Below are positions 27,701 to 41,639 of a stretch of 64,000 nucleotides of DNA, piece after piece. Below the pieces are notes generated by a model. That model saw nothing but the letters and a program-made list of their open reading frames with translations. It was not told the origin of the DNA and made no database searches. Position 1 is the stretch's first letter; each line of letters starts with the position of its first letter. A program made the position numbers and the translations under genes. Source of the stretch: Pseudoscleropodium purum. Lineage: Eukaryota; Streptophyta; Bryopsida; Hypnales; Brachytheciaceae. Location of the stretch: contig OZ017803.1 in the NCBI GenBank assembly GCA_963969395.1, forward strand, positions 13,888,001 through 13,952,000, read 5' to 3'.

Positions 27701-30700
27701 GGGAAATATTCAAATAGCTTACCTTCTAGTAATTTTGGATTGATTTATCTTCTACCTAAAGGTTTGAAATTAATCTTATGATCAAAATAAATGACCTTTG
27801 GTTGATATGAGAGCCACTTGATTAAAATGTGGGCTGAAATTTACTTGATTTGTATAGTTAAAGTAAAAGATAAGGTGGATGGAGAAAAGGGCACTATTCA
27901 TTGTCTCTTTCGTTGTTGTTTGTAAGGCCCCAGAGTTTGAAAGGCTATAGTGTATTGTATTTTAAGGATTTTAAAATGAAATTTAAAGAAATTATATATT
28001 ATAATGTTGTATTTTCAAATTGATCTCACTTACTTAATTTGAAGTTGTCAATCAAAAGTTATGTTAGTTTGAGTGAAGGGAAGATTGTTGCCTTCTATGG
28101 GGAAAAAAAATAGAGACTTTGACCAGCCATTAAAGACAGATAAGTCTTTAGTTTGCACCAAAATTTACAAAAAGTATAAAAAACTATATTGGCTTTTCAT
28201 AAAGCCATCACTCATTCTATTTAAAAGCTTTTATGAGTGAATTATGAGTAATAAAATGAAGAAGGGTATGTTGTCCCTTTTTTCTCTAGGCTAAAACTTT
28301 AGATGGCTATAGAAGTTGTATAGAATTATAGAATGAATTGAAATTTACAAGAAAAGTAAAAAAAATTACTAAATTTTCAAGAAGTCATCATTCATCTCAT
28401 TTGAAATCTAGAAAATACAAAAATCCTAATTTTAAGTTCAATAAAGGAGTGGAAGTTGGAGTTTGGAATTTAGAGTTTAGATAGTTGGAATAAACTTTGA
28501 AGACTTGTGTATTATGACTTGTAGCTTATCTTTCCCTATAAACTTTGTTATTGTGGGTGGTATGGGTAAAACCATTGCTTAACCTCTTTTTCTATCATAG
28601 ATACGACGAAGTGAGATTCTTTGCCCTATATGATCAAACTTTTTTTATCGTTCCCGTTGGTAAGGTATGATTGCTTATCACTACAGGTTTGAAGTTTAAG
28701 AGCTAATTCCTTGGACAGTTCAACTTGTGGTTTGGTCATCCCATTTTACATGTTCAAGGCCCATAGTTTTTTAACCCTATTCTAACTCACAGACTAACCT
28801 AGAGCCATATATGATAGGTCAATGGAAAATAGTTTTGTGGTTGTATAGAAGATTCAACGATTGAGTTTGAAGATTTGACGAAACTACAATTTCTTTAGTA
28901 CTTAAACCATTTTAATTTAGGTGATGGATTTGCAATGATGAGATCAACAATCTTCATCTTCTTTATTACATTGTGGGTTGTTAGTAATATGACTTTGCAG
29001 GTGACAAACTCATTTGTTTTTATCATCTTACAACTTCCTTCATTCTTAAGCTATTTTTGGTTGCATTCAGAATTTCCGTGATTTCTTGAGGCAAACACTC
29101 TCTACACAACAACATTATGAATTCTAATGAAAAAAATGCAAATTCAATATAGACTATTACCTAGTAAAATGTTCATGAAACACTCTATTCTCACCTACCT
29201 AAAATATTGTCCACTTGACAAGATATTGTTCCATACAACATTACAATCATTTGTGCAAATTAGACAATCATTGTAACATACAAAATCCCATAGAAGCTTC
29301 ATTACAAAGATCTAAATCCATCTAAAATTTTCACAATTATTTTCATTCTTAGCCTAATCTTTAACCAAAAGATGAAGTTGCAACAATTTGATGAAGCAAA
29401 GCGTCATCTCCAATGTCTAAAGGTTGAACATTTGCACTTTGAGACTCGTAAACCAAAGACTAGTGAAACCAATAAATTACATTTCTGGAAGATAGAAACA
29501 TTAGGTGGAAATAGGCACTTTGGTTCAGCTCTTAAGAACCCAAAAGACTGAATTTATAATATGAATCTGCTTAAATTGGAAAGTGAATGTACTTGTACTT
29601 ATTCAATGCCACATGAAGGTCATAGCCATGTTCTTTAGTGAAAACATCAACGGTGTAAATGGGGAGATTGGATACTATATTCAAGTATACAATTTTTCTT
29701 GCATTCAAAATAAATTTAATTTAAATGTCAAATATCTACATAATATGAACTATAAATGGAATTTTTTCCGAGCAAAACTGCCCATGCTCAAGATGTGTGT
29801 GCACAATAACTCATTTCTTTTTTACATTAAGAAAGTCCTTGAAAGTATCCTCAAAGTTACTAGAGAATTTGCTTCTATGCCTAAGTTATATCTCAAAAAA
29901 ATGTGAGCAATGAATATTGTATTATGTAACATTACTTATAGAGTAAGTAGATGAAAATATAATAAGAAAGTCTACAAGTTATATGTTTAGTACACTTACA
30001 CTATAATGTATGCTCAGTACAACAGATGACCCTACAAATGTGAAGTACATGCTACAAGTAGTTGTCCTCAAAGAAACAAATGAATTAGCAATTTCCATCA
30101 TGAGAAAAAGAATCCGACATGGACAACATCGTTTGAATAATATGTACCATTTTTCTTATGTAAGTGTGAAACATTCTTAATTAACTATGAATTACAAGTT
30201 CAAGCTTGCAAACAATGAACAAGATTGCACATTCAAGGCGAGGTTTTCTACAATGATACATTTGCCAAAGCATACCTCATACTTGTTGTGTGCAAAAACA
30301 CTTCCTTGGCAAACTTACAATAAGAATTCTAGTATGGTGCTCAATAATCAAATAGTCTCATAATATGTTCCAATCTATACACAATTGATAAAAGATTCCA
30401 TCAAAATATTCAATATACATTTCTACAAGTTGGTGAAGCTACAAAAAATTGTTCAGAACAACATCTTTATAGATTGACATTAAGTAATACCCTCAAAAAC
30501 AAGAAAGGCAAAACCTCTAATGTAACAATAATCTCCTACTGTATTACTAGTTGATTAAATTTACAACAAAATTGACTAGCACTTATATGACACATATTAA
30601 TACATACAAAATGTCCTATCATCACAAAAAAAAATTAAAAATTGCAGTTCACTTTGATAGTTGTTCTATTCAAAAATACAGAAGTAACCCACTTTCTAGT

Positions 30701-31200
30701 GGGTGCCTTTTCTATATTGTGCACTTCTGATTAACACCTATCGCAATCATCAAGAAGCAAGCGATCTAGTATTAGTAGAATTCCAAAGCTAATACAAGCA
30801 TATTGAAGTTCTTAAGGGTATTGCTTCAAGACATCTTTATATTACTTTGTACACTATCTATACGAGTGTTAAGTTCCATGAATGAAAGCAATTTATACAT
30901 TTCATGATGAGAATCTTCCATATTCTGAAGAAAAAAAATTGAATGCCACACACCCTATTCAATTTTAAAGGAAACGGAATATATGAAAGCAACAAATAAT
31001 TCCAATTATTGTCATGAATGCAAAATTCTTCAATTTGGTTTTTAACATATATGTATGTCTTCTAAAAGCATATCTAGAAAATATATTGTACATTTCTCAT
31101 GGACTACAAGCGCGAAGCAGACGCCCTTTTATGGTTCAGTGTATGTTAATACTCACCATTAGCATAGTTGTAGATATTAACTTAGCAAGGGCCTTGGTTT
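24701..31200. other. Long AT-rich region without supportable genes
   Basis: I found no exon chain, no recognised protein motif, no rRNA or tRNA, and no clear element ends over this 6.5 kb. Isolated frames (for example 27130-27402 minus, 29583-29906 plus) have no familiar features and no coherent splice context. Confidence 0.5.
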
Positions 31201-31410
31201 TCACTCTTCTTCATTGCTACTATTGCTATCATTGTCACTATCACTATTTTCACAGTCCTTTCCTTCTACTAATTCAATATCAATAGTGAAGGATCCATTC
31301 GCAATGTTTACATACATTTTTTGACGCTCATTTTGAATGCAGTATTGGTTTTCTTCAGCTACTAGCCATATGTTGTATTTAGCTTTATGCATCCCACATT
31401 TTAGTCCACA
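31201..31410 (-). other. Candidate terminal exon or gene relic with an acidic tail
   Basis: A 69-codon minus-strand frame starts right after a TAG that would serve as a splice acceptor (31411-31413) and ends at a TGA. It contains CGLKCGMHKAKYNIWLVAEE and SFTIDIELVEGKDCENSDSD, and ends in a Ser/Glu/Asp tail. The composition is protein-like and differs from AT-rich background frames. No further upstream exon was recognised on the minus strand, and the family is unknown. It may be a remnant carried by a transposon. Confidence 0.3.
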
Positions 31411-34400
31411 CTATTTTATATTAAAAACCAAGTGTTCCATACCATGGTGTCCTTTCATTGTTCTTAAAACACTATTGAAGATAAATTTTTTATACATTTG
31501 AAACTATATAAACAAATAGAATGCTCTTATATACTATAAATTTTCCACTACTTCAAAATCTTGATTAAAATTTCATTTTCTATATATTCTAATTTTTATT
31601 TGTTGAAAAAATTAAAATAAAATATTTTCATGATGTAAGAAAAAGTACAATGCAAATAGCATTCAAAAAATAAAGAAAAAACATATTCACTAGAAGCACC
31701 ATCTACTATTCAGTTCAAGGAAGTTGAGCACAAAAAACATGTATCTTCAAAAATTCTACTTTTTTTCGCTTTGACTATAGAAATCCAAGAAAATGACTCT
31801 GTTTCCTTCAAGATATTGAACTATTTTTTTGGATTATTCCTTACCATTAATATTTTATAACCTAGTTCTATATAATCTCAATTGACATATAAAACATTTT
31901 TGAAACACATAGTTATTATCACACCTAATACTTCCTCAACCTAGAAATGGAGCCCGTAGTTATGTTCTCCATATAAAATGACACCTCTCCTAAGATTAAA
32001 TGTCAACACTTTAGAAATGATGTGCAACCAACTTACACTTGTCCACTCATCTTTACTCCCTCGTTAGGAGAGACCTCTATAGAATCACCCTTGTAGAATA
32101 CATATTCAATGAAGTATAATCATACCTTTTTCACCACCATGTTATTTATTCATGAAAAAAATGTGCATTTTTTCCTTTATTTTCCATACATCTTACAAAC
32201 TCCTCTTTAACTTCTAAATTGAATACATAGCTTCCAGATTTAAGGTGTTCAAGAACTCACAAATGCACTCATAAATGACCTCAACCTTCTACTACCACTA
32301 TGGCTACAATGTCCTCGTATAATGTTTGTTTGTTGTTGTGGTATAGCATCACTTGAAGCCGCTTCAAGGAAAATTTTCCAATTCTTTGTAGAACATCCCA
32401 AGGGAGCTTCAAGTGCTATCAGAAAATGGAATTCACAAATTCAACGATTAGTATACCAAATTCATGACTTTGGTAACAAACTCAATGCTTACAATGTACA
32501 CACATGCTACAAATCTTTGATGAATTTCTAGTGATTTCTACTATGAAATTGAGGTTGTAGCTTATATGCAAGTGCCATACCTCTAGACGAGTGATATTTT
32601 TTTAAAGTTCCATACAATTTTCATGTAGAAAGAAGCTCTCAATTGGAAGGCTTTAAAGTAGCAAATGCCATCTTCATTTGTTAAATCAATGTACAATGCA
32701 GTTCAATTGCTCTTTGGTGGTTGGTCAAGGGCTTACAATTAGGAGAAGGATTACCTTTCATGGTAAATAACCCTATTTAAAACCATGGACATAGTTCCAT
32801 TGAACTTGGACCTCCCTTTCCTATAGTTTCCTTAAACCTTAGAGGTAACTAAAATTTGCAATTGTCAAGAACTTGATGGTTAGGGAATTAGCAAACATTT
32901 GTACATAATGGTATAGTATTAATTCACTGACAACCTAAAATTTAACTTGCTCTAATACACATTCATTAAAACTTCAAGTTCTTACAAGTTCTATATGAAA
33001 AATAAAGTTTGATACTTCATTGCTAAATTTTTGATGATATTTTTGATTTCCATGAGGCAATGTACTAGCTATAGCCTCATGCTTGGAACTATAGCTCATC
33101 ACATTTAAAAAAAATTCCAAGAGCGAATTACTACTTAGGAATTGCACAATTTGGACATGCATATTAACAATTGCTTTCCAGTGCTACATATACTTCAATT
33201 CCTTTAAATTAGAGTAAAGTAAATTAGTTGCAATTTCACCTTGTAATTGACAAGTTGTGTAAGCTAATTTCTTGAATCTATTCAACCTCGATCAATTCAT
33301 ATTTGAAAAATTGGAATGCAACAAGCCATCATCCTACCCTCAAAAAAATAGTTTGTATATACTTCTAAAAATTTATTTCATTTGTTTTCTATGTTTCTCT
33401 CTTACACAAGACAGATGGCAATCTACGCATTGGATACAATATAATGATTTTGCTTTTCTTAATTTTTATGAACCGTTTCTTGTCTTCTTTAGAAAGGAAG
33501 CCTACAAGACATGGTTGATAGGACGTCCAGACATTCATAGACATCCACAGACGCTGGGTCCGTAGTGTCTTGTAACATTCGGAAAAAAAAATTTGCCATC
33601 CACCCCATCCACCATGCCATCCACAAGATTTGACGGTCTCCATTTGCCGTCCACGAGATCTAATGGCCTAGATCTGTCTACAAAAAAAAATATTATTATT
33701 TTTTTGCCGTCCACTTGTCCACCTTTTGACAGCACTTTGGACATTGTGGACATAGAGTTTAAACATCCTATTTTTGGACGTGATTTTGCTTGGGGACGTC
33801 AAACTTTGTCAACCTTGCTATAGGATCTTATTGCATTTGTACCCTCCGACATTTCATTGTCTTTCTTCTGCCTTGTCTGCTAGGCTCGACATGAACTAGT
33901 TTTTTCAGTTGCTATGTGGACATTGCATCTTTGTTGTTCATCATAGAATCCTCTTCCATTATTGCCATGCTATATAAGCACATAAAGATTATAAAATTTT
34001 GGCAATCCACATGGCTTTAGAAATTGCTTACTTACTTCTAATGAATTCAAAACATTTTCACTTAACTTCTTTACACAATGAAACCAAAACAACTTGAAAT
34101 ATAGGAAGCAAGACTTCCTCATCAAAACAAAGTACTTACCTTCTTGCACTATGCACAAGTCAGACAACATGAAATTCATTTTCAGTAAGTCAATTAGAGT
34201 GACTGCGAGGGCATCCACTTCATAGCTCTTGCCACCTTGTTTCATTAATACAACCCATTAAGAGTTCAACCATTCGAAATGCACTAGTTATTCTCATTGT
34301 GCCACTATGATAGAGTTGAGTGAATTGCAATTACAGCATGTCCTCAACTACCTTTGTGCCCTACTTTGTGCTACAAACTACCACTTCGAGTAACCCCACA

Positions 34401-34832
34401 ACACTTAAAGCACCTATAATTGACCACTTCTACACCTTCATGCACTTTTGGAGTACTACATGCAATTTAAAAGTTTTGCCTAGTAAAGAAATGGAAATCA
34501 TGAAAATTGCCAATTTTTCGTATTTGTTTTCCTAAAATTCAAAATACTGTAAGTTTTGATAGATGCAAATTCACTTGAAACCATTATTAATATACATAGT
34601 CTTTCAATTTTGATTATTCAAGAACTAATTTCCTGCTTACTATTCTAGGACATGTGTCATGATTTAATTAGTCCCAATCCAAAAAACCTGTAACAAATAC
34701 ATGCTCAATTTTTTATGGAAATATTTTCTAGATTTTGTTTGAAATAGCTACACCTATAGGTTGGGTATTGATCTTTATTTGGCAATGGGTGATTCTACCA
34801 AATTCAATTCTATCAATGGCATAGCTTTACAC
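31411..34832. other. AT-rich intergenic DNA with a GTCCA/GGATGG patch
   Basis: At about 33588-33760 the minus strand is rich in GTGGACGGCAAA and GTGGATGG units that translate as repeated VDGK/VDGM. It resembles the GGACGG patch at 9838-9905. A minus frame at 33970-34245 (starting KQGGKSYEVDALAVTLIDLL) is slightly protein-like but unrecognised. Nothing else is supportable. Confidence 0.45.
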
Positions 34833-36341
34833 TTAACTCCTACAGGTCAAAGACTAGGTTTTCACAAAAAATGCTCCAAATTTTCTATTTTTGATACAAG
34901 TACCTAATTTTAGAAGAAAAATAGTTTTGGACACATGTAATTAGGATTTTGTTGTACACTAATTTGAAGAGATGTGGAATTTTTTTTATAAATTTCCACC
35001 ATATAGATTGTAAGATATAAGTGTTTGAATTGACAAAATCTCTTTTTTGGCCTTGCAAAAAACCAAGTAGATGCATTTCATAAGATCACATTTGTATGAA
35101 AAAATGTACAAAATGGTGGTAACTCTTTGGATTAGTTTTTCAAAAAAAGTTGGCTATATGCTTGAACAATATTAGATCATTTGGAATTGCTCAAAGAATA
35201 GAAAAAATTTAGTAAGAAGAAAGAATTAGAGAATGATTCAAAACACTAAATTATTAAGAATTTAATTATAGAATTGAAAAATGCCGATCCCAATAGTTAT
35301 AATGTAGTAATAAAAAATCTACATCAAACACTTTTATTTTTTCCAAAATGTTTTAAGATTTGAATTTAATGAAAAAAACTCCAAAGTTTATTTTAGGGTA
35401 GGAAATCCATAACCATTGGAGGATTTATAGGGGGTCAAAAGAGTCATTTTAAGCTAGGTGCTTCCCACCATTCTGGCGAATGGTTGTTTCCAAAAAAATT
35501 GAAAAATTAAGAAAAAAATTCATTCTTGAAATGAAAAAAAAATTGAAAAAAAATTATTATTTTCAGATGTAGTAATTGTTGTGCCACATCAATGAGTTGT
35601 CGTGGCACTTTGTAGGGCAGTTCTCACAGTTTGGGAACTACCACAAATTCATAGCCTTCCGGAGGGTTGAAAACTCTTCTAATGTACTCACAAACTAGAA
35701 CACCTCTTAAATTTTCTCTCATAAATCTAAATTGAATGATTCAAAGCTTTTCATGTATATATATATTAGGGATTTTTTTTCATTTTTTAAGAAGTGCCAA
35801 AGTGGTGATAAAAAATGTTATAGTGGTGCTCCAAACTTCAACATTCATCCACATATTGGATAGAAAATACCAGTTAGCACATATCACATGTCTATAATTT
35901 AACTTTCATTCGCAATTTGGCAATTTCATCCAAGATTTTTTTTTTAATTTGAAATTTTTTAGCAATTTCATCTATTTTTTCTTGCCATTTTTATGCCATT
36001 TTTAGCCAAATTATTTTTTCTGGTGCAATTTGGCACCAAAAAGCCAAAAAAAAACCCTGATTCAAATCTAGAAAACCAATTTCAAATTTTTATTCTTGAA
36101 AAAATAAATTTTTTAAGAAATTTTTGGACTATACACTCAGCATTTAAAATTACATATCATATAGTAACTTTTTAACCATGTTAGTAGTCAAAAGTTATAA
36201 TAAATTTTGGGCCTTGAAGCTACTCTTTGGGCACATGTTGCATGAAAATTTCAAAGAAAAAAAATAATGATTCCATTTGTAGTTAGTTGCCTAAAATCTC
36301 TACGTTGTTAAAAAATGTAAGTTTGGTCCTTTAGGGATTAA
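34833..36341 (-). mobile_element. TTAA-flanked element, copy E4, opposite orientation and enlarged
   Basis: The outer edges are TTAACTCCTACAGG (from 34833) and CTTTAGGGATTAA (ending 36341), both with TTAA. Relative to E1 and E3 the body is inverted: the CTTGCAAnnnnCCAAGTAGATG and AAAATGGTGGTAACTCTTTGG segments at 34.9-35.2 kb and the GGGCCTTGAAGCTACTC segment at 36.2 kb are reverse complements of E1/E3 parts. It is 1509 bp against about 930-960 for the others. The non-matching middle (about 35.42-35.73 kb) suggests an internal insertion or a composite of two copies. Confidence 0.6.
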
Positions 36342-36959
36342 CACCCACTATAGCCTAGGATTCTTATCAAATAAGTCTAATAAAAACATCACTTTTACTT
36401 GGTGATAGTTGCACACCTTATTGGGTGATGCCAAGAAAAACCTATCTTATTTGGTTCAAAACATTCTATTTCAGTGACTATTTTAACTCATGTATTAAGG
36501 AATTCTTGAATGAAATAAAATATGGATGATTTTCTTATCACTAAAAATAAAATGCCTCTAGGAATTCCAATTTAGAGAAATTTATCTCTAAAAGCTGTTT
36601 ACAAAAAAAGTTGAACGGAAAATACTAAGAAAATGGACACTTTGCTATATGATTTTTAGAAAAGAGTAATAAAATTTCAAATTCAGAAATGCACATTTTT
36701 TCTAATATAAAGATTCTACTTTTTATCCATTTCCAACTTTAGGAAAAAGAATTGTATTCCTTGCACTTGCGCAAATGTATTGCACTTTGAGCTCATGTAG
36801 AAGGTGGACACTATATCATTATGAAAACACCTATTTTTGAGACTATGTAAATTTATTAAGAGTCCTTGCATTCCAATTTTGATCTTCTAATTTGCATTCT
36901 TAAAATTACAAAATTAGGACTAAAAACCTTCAAAATGGCAAAGTTAGACACCTTAATGA

Positions 36960-37475
36960 ATCTATTCTCAAATTTGTTTTGTTTCAAATTAAATGAGAAA
37001 AAAGGAGGTGTGCTTCAGGTGTGCTTCAAGTCTACTTCAAGCATATCCTAAGCACATCCAAACACAATCATCCTTTTTTAGTTGATTTTGCTTTATATTA
37101 AATGATGAAAAGTAAAAAATGTACTTGAGATGTGCTTGAAATCTACCTTAAGCTCACCTAAAGCATCCCCCAACAAATCTTTTTTTAAATTTGTTTTGCT
37201 TCAAATTCAATGACAAAAGTAAAAGTGTACTTGAGGTGTGCTTTAGGTCTATCTATAGCACATCTAAACACGTCTTTAGTTAAATTTGTTTTCCTTCATT
37301 TTCTATGAGAAAATAAATAGTGTTCTTGAGGTGTGCTAAGGGAAACCTCAAGCATACTTGAAGCTCACTCCAACAAATCTTCTTTCAAATTTATTTTGCT
37401 TTGAACCCAATAAGAGAATTAAAAGTGTGCTTTAGATGTGCTTGAGGTAGACCTAAAGCACACCTCAAGAATACT
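36960..37475 (+). repeat. Minisatellite, about five units of about 100-115 bp
   Basis: Units begin near 36967, 37080, 37188, 37285 and 37388, each with AATTTGTTTTGCTTCAAATT or a close variant. Each continues with AATGAGAA, GTGTnCTTGAGGTGTGCTT and a CnTAAGCACAnC segment. Periods vary from about 98 to 113 bp. The internal words GAGGTGTGCTT and AAGCACACCTCAAG are partly palindromic. No protein is predicted. Confidence 0.75.
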
Positions 37476-37479
37476 TTTT

Positions 37480-37692
37480 ATTTTCTCATCGAATTCAAAT
37501 TTCGTCAATTCAAATGCTAATATCTTGCTATGTATTCACTTAAAATTTCTGAAATTTTTGCACATATTTTCAAACCAGCTTACTACAAGATCCTATGATT
37601 AAATGTGTCTAAAGCTTCAAACTTGTACTAGAAATGGCAATTTAAGAGAGTTTTTATGGAAATATAGTCAAAAACCTCTAGGAGTGAATTTC
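37480..37692 (+). repeat. Right-end fragment of the E1/E3 repeat family
   Basis: The segment TCAAATGCTAATATCTTGCT, then ACAAGATCCTATG, then GAAATGGCAATTT, and the end AACCTCTAGGAGTGAA match the right third of E1 and E3 in order. The left part of the element is missing or displaced by the minisatellite just upstream. Confidence 0.6.
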
Positions 37693-38743
37693 TAAGTGTC
37701 CAAGCCTTAGAGCCTTTGTGACGGTGTTTTTCTAGTATTTATAGAGCATGAACTAGGAGTTATCTCCAATTAAGCAAACTATTTTTTTTTTAATTTAACC
37801 ATATAGATGTTTGTAGAGCTTGCTTTTTAGGATGTATATCCATTTTGAGTGTGAAATTGCTTTAGACTTATGAAGTTGTAACAAGAGAAAGTGAAAGTGT
37901 GCTTGTCACAATTTTGTACTATGATATAGTCTCCAACTTTTAGGGGTTAAAAACATGATCATGTTGACTTGGTAAAAGACATGTAAATTTTCACTAATTA
38001 TATTCTTTAATTCTTGCATGCCTAGCCATCCATCTATTAGATAGTATATAAAATTGGACTTGATTTTGAAACTTTCATCTATTTTCCATTTTATAGATTA
38101 TAACTATAAAGTCTATGGCAAATTACATTCATGTACATGTGAAAAAAATATTGAGGAGATTAGGATTTAGGATTGAATGTTAAAATTTTACAGTCAATAA
38201 AAAATGAGGAATTGAATTTTTTTAATGTAATTTAGGATTTGTTGGACAAAGAAAGCAATTGAAGAGGAAGGAAGTGAATTTGGAGATTGAATGTTTTATT
38301 GTAGGGAATTGAAAATGATTTTTGTTTAGTGGCTACATGCCATATGTACAAAAATTATTCACTGACTACCCTATTGTTAGGCTTGTACATAATTTTATAC
38401 TATTCACTCAAAAGACAATCTATTCAAAAACTCAAAGACAAGAACAATCAAAACTCTAGCAAGCACAACATGCACAAGAAGGGAACTTTATTGAAGTTGT
38501 TTAACGAGTACTGATGGCAACAAGAAACAAAGACAAAGACAAGGACATGTAAAAGGTTATACATTAGGAAGGCAACTTAGGGGTTTTCAAACTCAAAATA
38601 TTAGAAAATAAATTAATCCCCACCAATCATTTTTTGTAGGTTCAAATGAAAGGACCTTTATGTAAATGTTCTATGACTACACTACTACATATCTACAACT
38701 ACAATTTATATATGATTGCTTTTATGATTGCGTTGTGATTAAG
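37693..38743. other. AT-rich intergenic DNA
   Basis: A CTTTTAGGGGTTAA-like end occurs alone at about 37930-37945. No gene is recognised. Confidence 0.5.
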
Positions 38744-39676
38744 TTACCAAGGATGGCAAATCCTATTTCAATTCATTTTCAGGCTATTTTTTCGTCAAAT
38801 ATCACTCAAAACTACTATTTTCAACGCAAACAAAAAATTTAAACATCTTTTTTTTGCTTATTAAATTTTAGGATCTTGTACAAGACTAGTATGAAAACAT
38901 GTGAGAGAAATTTCAAAAACTTTGATTTTATCAGTCACGAGATATAAACATTTAAAGTGAAGAAAAAAAATTTCTTTGTTCCTAGTTTGATTAAATTATA
39001 AGGCTTTGAATCCTCTTAACTTAAAATCCTTGTACTAAAGATTGTGAATTACTATTTTTTTTATTGAAGAATTGAGTTCAAAATTGCAGAAAAATTCTCC
39101 CTAGCTTCTAGATTTTCATTCTTAAATTAAAAAAAAAATCAAAGTAGGAACAAGATGGAAGGAAAACTACATTGTTGACAATTCTTAGATGGAATTGAAA
39201 TGCCCGAATGTGAATGGTGAGATTGTTCTAGAAAACAAAGTAAAATATGGACAACTCTTTATTTTAAAAGTTGTTAAAATTGAGATAAAAAATAATCCTT
39301 ATATTATTTTCTCAAGAATTTATCAAGATATCTCAAATCAAGAAAGAAGTTTTATAACTTTCACATCAATTATCCAAATGGAATGAATCAAGTGTTTCCA
39401 CATAAGAAAAAACATATCTATAAAAAATTAAAAGATTTAAACATTACTTCAATTTTTTGTAAATTTTTTTACTACCCTCCTTAGCCTATTTTGGATTTAT
39501 TGTAGCATAATTTTTGCTCCCAAACACCATTTGAAATAAAAGTTATATTTTTAGAAAGCTAATTACTTTTTCTATATCGAAAAAGAAAATTCAAGAAATC
39601 TTTCAAAAATTGAAATCATAAGTGATACCTACCCAAACCTTTAAGAATACCTCAAGGGCACTCTTGGGACTTTAGG
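38744..39676 (-). mobile_element. Probable copy of the TTAA-family element, opposite orientation (E7)
   Basis: The body from about 38860 to 39670 is the reverse complement of E2-type sequence: the TTGCTCCCAAACACCATTTG region matches the GCTCGGGAGCAAAAG region of E2, and AGGATCTTGTACAAGACTAG matches its right side. The right edge GACTTTAGGGGGTAG fits the family end. The left edge (TTACCAAGGATGG, about 38744) is badly diverged but gives a length near 930 bp, the family norm. Confidence 0.45.
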
Positions 39677-41205
39677 GGGTAGAAGAATAAAATATATTAC
39701 TTGTCTATGTCAAGCAAGTGCAAATGAAATCTCATGGTGCCATATTCTAAATCCAAACCTTTATATTTCTTTCAACTTTCACAACTATTCAATGGTTCTA
39801 TTATCATTATTCTATAATTGTTTTACAACTATTCTACGATTCATTATATTAAGATGGTAAATTTTATTTTTATTATCACCTAATTATTTAATAGTCCAAA
39901 TATAAAAATATATAAAATTTCGTGACACCTCATAGGAAAAACACAAGTCATTTAGAAGGTGATTTCCAATCAATCCTCTCAAGAAATTGTTTGTCATTTG
40001 ACTATTGAATGATGCAATTTAATCCATGTCATTCTTCAGCTAAGTTAGGTGAATGATAATGTACACATCCAATCAATCTTCATATTGTTTCTTGTTTATC
40101 ATCTACTAGTCATTTCAACAACTATCATAGAACTCTTGCATTTTATAAATCAAACACTATCACTAATAATTCCTTTAGAGTTGTGAATGAGTCATTCAAG
40201 ACATATAGATTGTTAGTTGGTTGTGATTGACACATGTTTAAAAATCATTGAGCCATATAGTTTTTCTAAGAATTTGAAAAAAATTTCAATAAGTGAAAAA
40301 TTAATATTCATTTAAATAATTATGGTATTAAAGGATATGCCAATCAATGAGAATTTTTAATTGAATCAATTTGTTATATAATAGTTTTAGTTGAAAGTTT
40401 AAAATTTAAATAATTGGTACCATTCAAAATCTAAGAATTATGTTGCTACTTATAATTGTGTCTTAATGAGATTTGACTAGATTTTAGTTCTCAAATATTC
40501 AAATTTAGATTGAATTTGAATGAAGTCAAAAAACAATATACGAGTATGTTATGCAATAATTAATAATTATAGGTAAATACTCAATTGATAGATTTTCAAA
40601 GTTTGTGATCTAATATTAATGTTCTTGTATTAATCTCTTGCAATTGGCATCTATTTATTACCTTAATTTATTAGGAGGCTTTTTGAAACATAATTGGATT
40701 TGAATGATTATAAACTTTTAACACATCTTTCACCAACCATATAATTTATCACATTTTCATTAAACTAGAAGAATATTAGTTTTTTTTAATATTCAAACAT
40801 TTATTTAGAGATGGAGGTATATTCTAATTATAATTTCTTCTTTGAGTGAAAATTGATTCAAAACTATACAATTTAAAAAAAAATCATTGTTGTTATATTC
40901 CTTTGCTCTCAATGAATAAAATTGCAAATGTATTATTGCTCTTTTTTGGATGAATACACCAATTTACCCGTATTTTTCATATTTCATCTATATTATGAGC
41001 TCCACCACAATACTCAAGTTTGTTTTTTGCTCCAAGTAAAATGAGCAACTGTAAGATAAAAAACTCTATTTTATAACATTATTATCCAACATTGGAAGGA
41101 ATCTCTTTTGCTCCCTTGGAAAGCAAGAGCCCTTAATGTTGCAACTTCTTGCAATCCACTAACTCTCTCTAATGTTTGCCTTTATGCAATTTTTGTCTCT
41201 CTTCT
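39677..41205. other. AT-rich intergenic DNA
   Basis: There is no recognised gene or bounded element. Confidence 0.5.
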
Positions 41206-41553
41206 GCCAGCCTATGACCCTTTACAAATTAAATTGAATTCATTCCCAAGGATCGTGGGAGGGATTATCCCAATCTCCTAAGAAGGACTAGTTTAACATT
41301 ACCTTGCTTTTCAAGAAACATATATATCTATTCAAACTTCCTTAGTGCAAGTTCCATCAATGCAAAATTGAACCTCTAGAAAGTAATATGCCAACCGATG
41401 ACTCTCTGCAAATTAAATTGAATTCATTCTCAAAAATCTTGGGAAGAATTATTCCAATCTCCAAGAGGATATGGTTAAGCATTATCTCGTTTTCCAAAAA
41501 ATGTATCTACTCAAACTCCTTCATTGCAAATTCCAAAGACGCAAAAACTGAAC
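41206..41553 (+). repeat. Tandem duplication of about 184 bp upstream of the USP gene
   Basis: Copy 1 starts at about 41206 (GCCAGCCTATGACCCT) and copy 2 at about 41390 (GCCAACCGATGACTCT). Both continue with AAATTAAATTGAATTCATTC, a GGGA-GATTAT-CCAATCTCC block, a CAAACT(T/C)CCTT block and TGCAAA-TGAACCTC. Divergence is moderate, so the duplication is old. Confidence 0.8.
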
Positions 41554-41639
41554 CTCCTCCCCTTTGACCAAGAGTCAATTAAAACCCTGTCTCTGACTTT
41601 GGGGGCACTGAGGGGCTAATGACAAACGGTTTAAGTTAA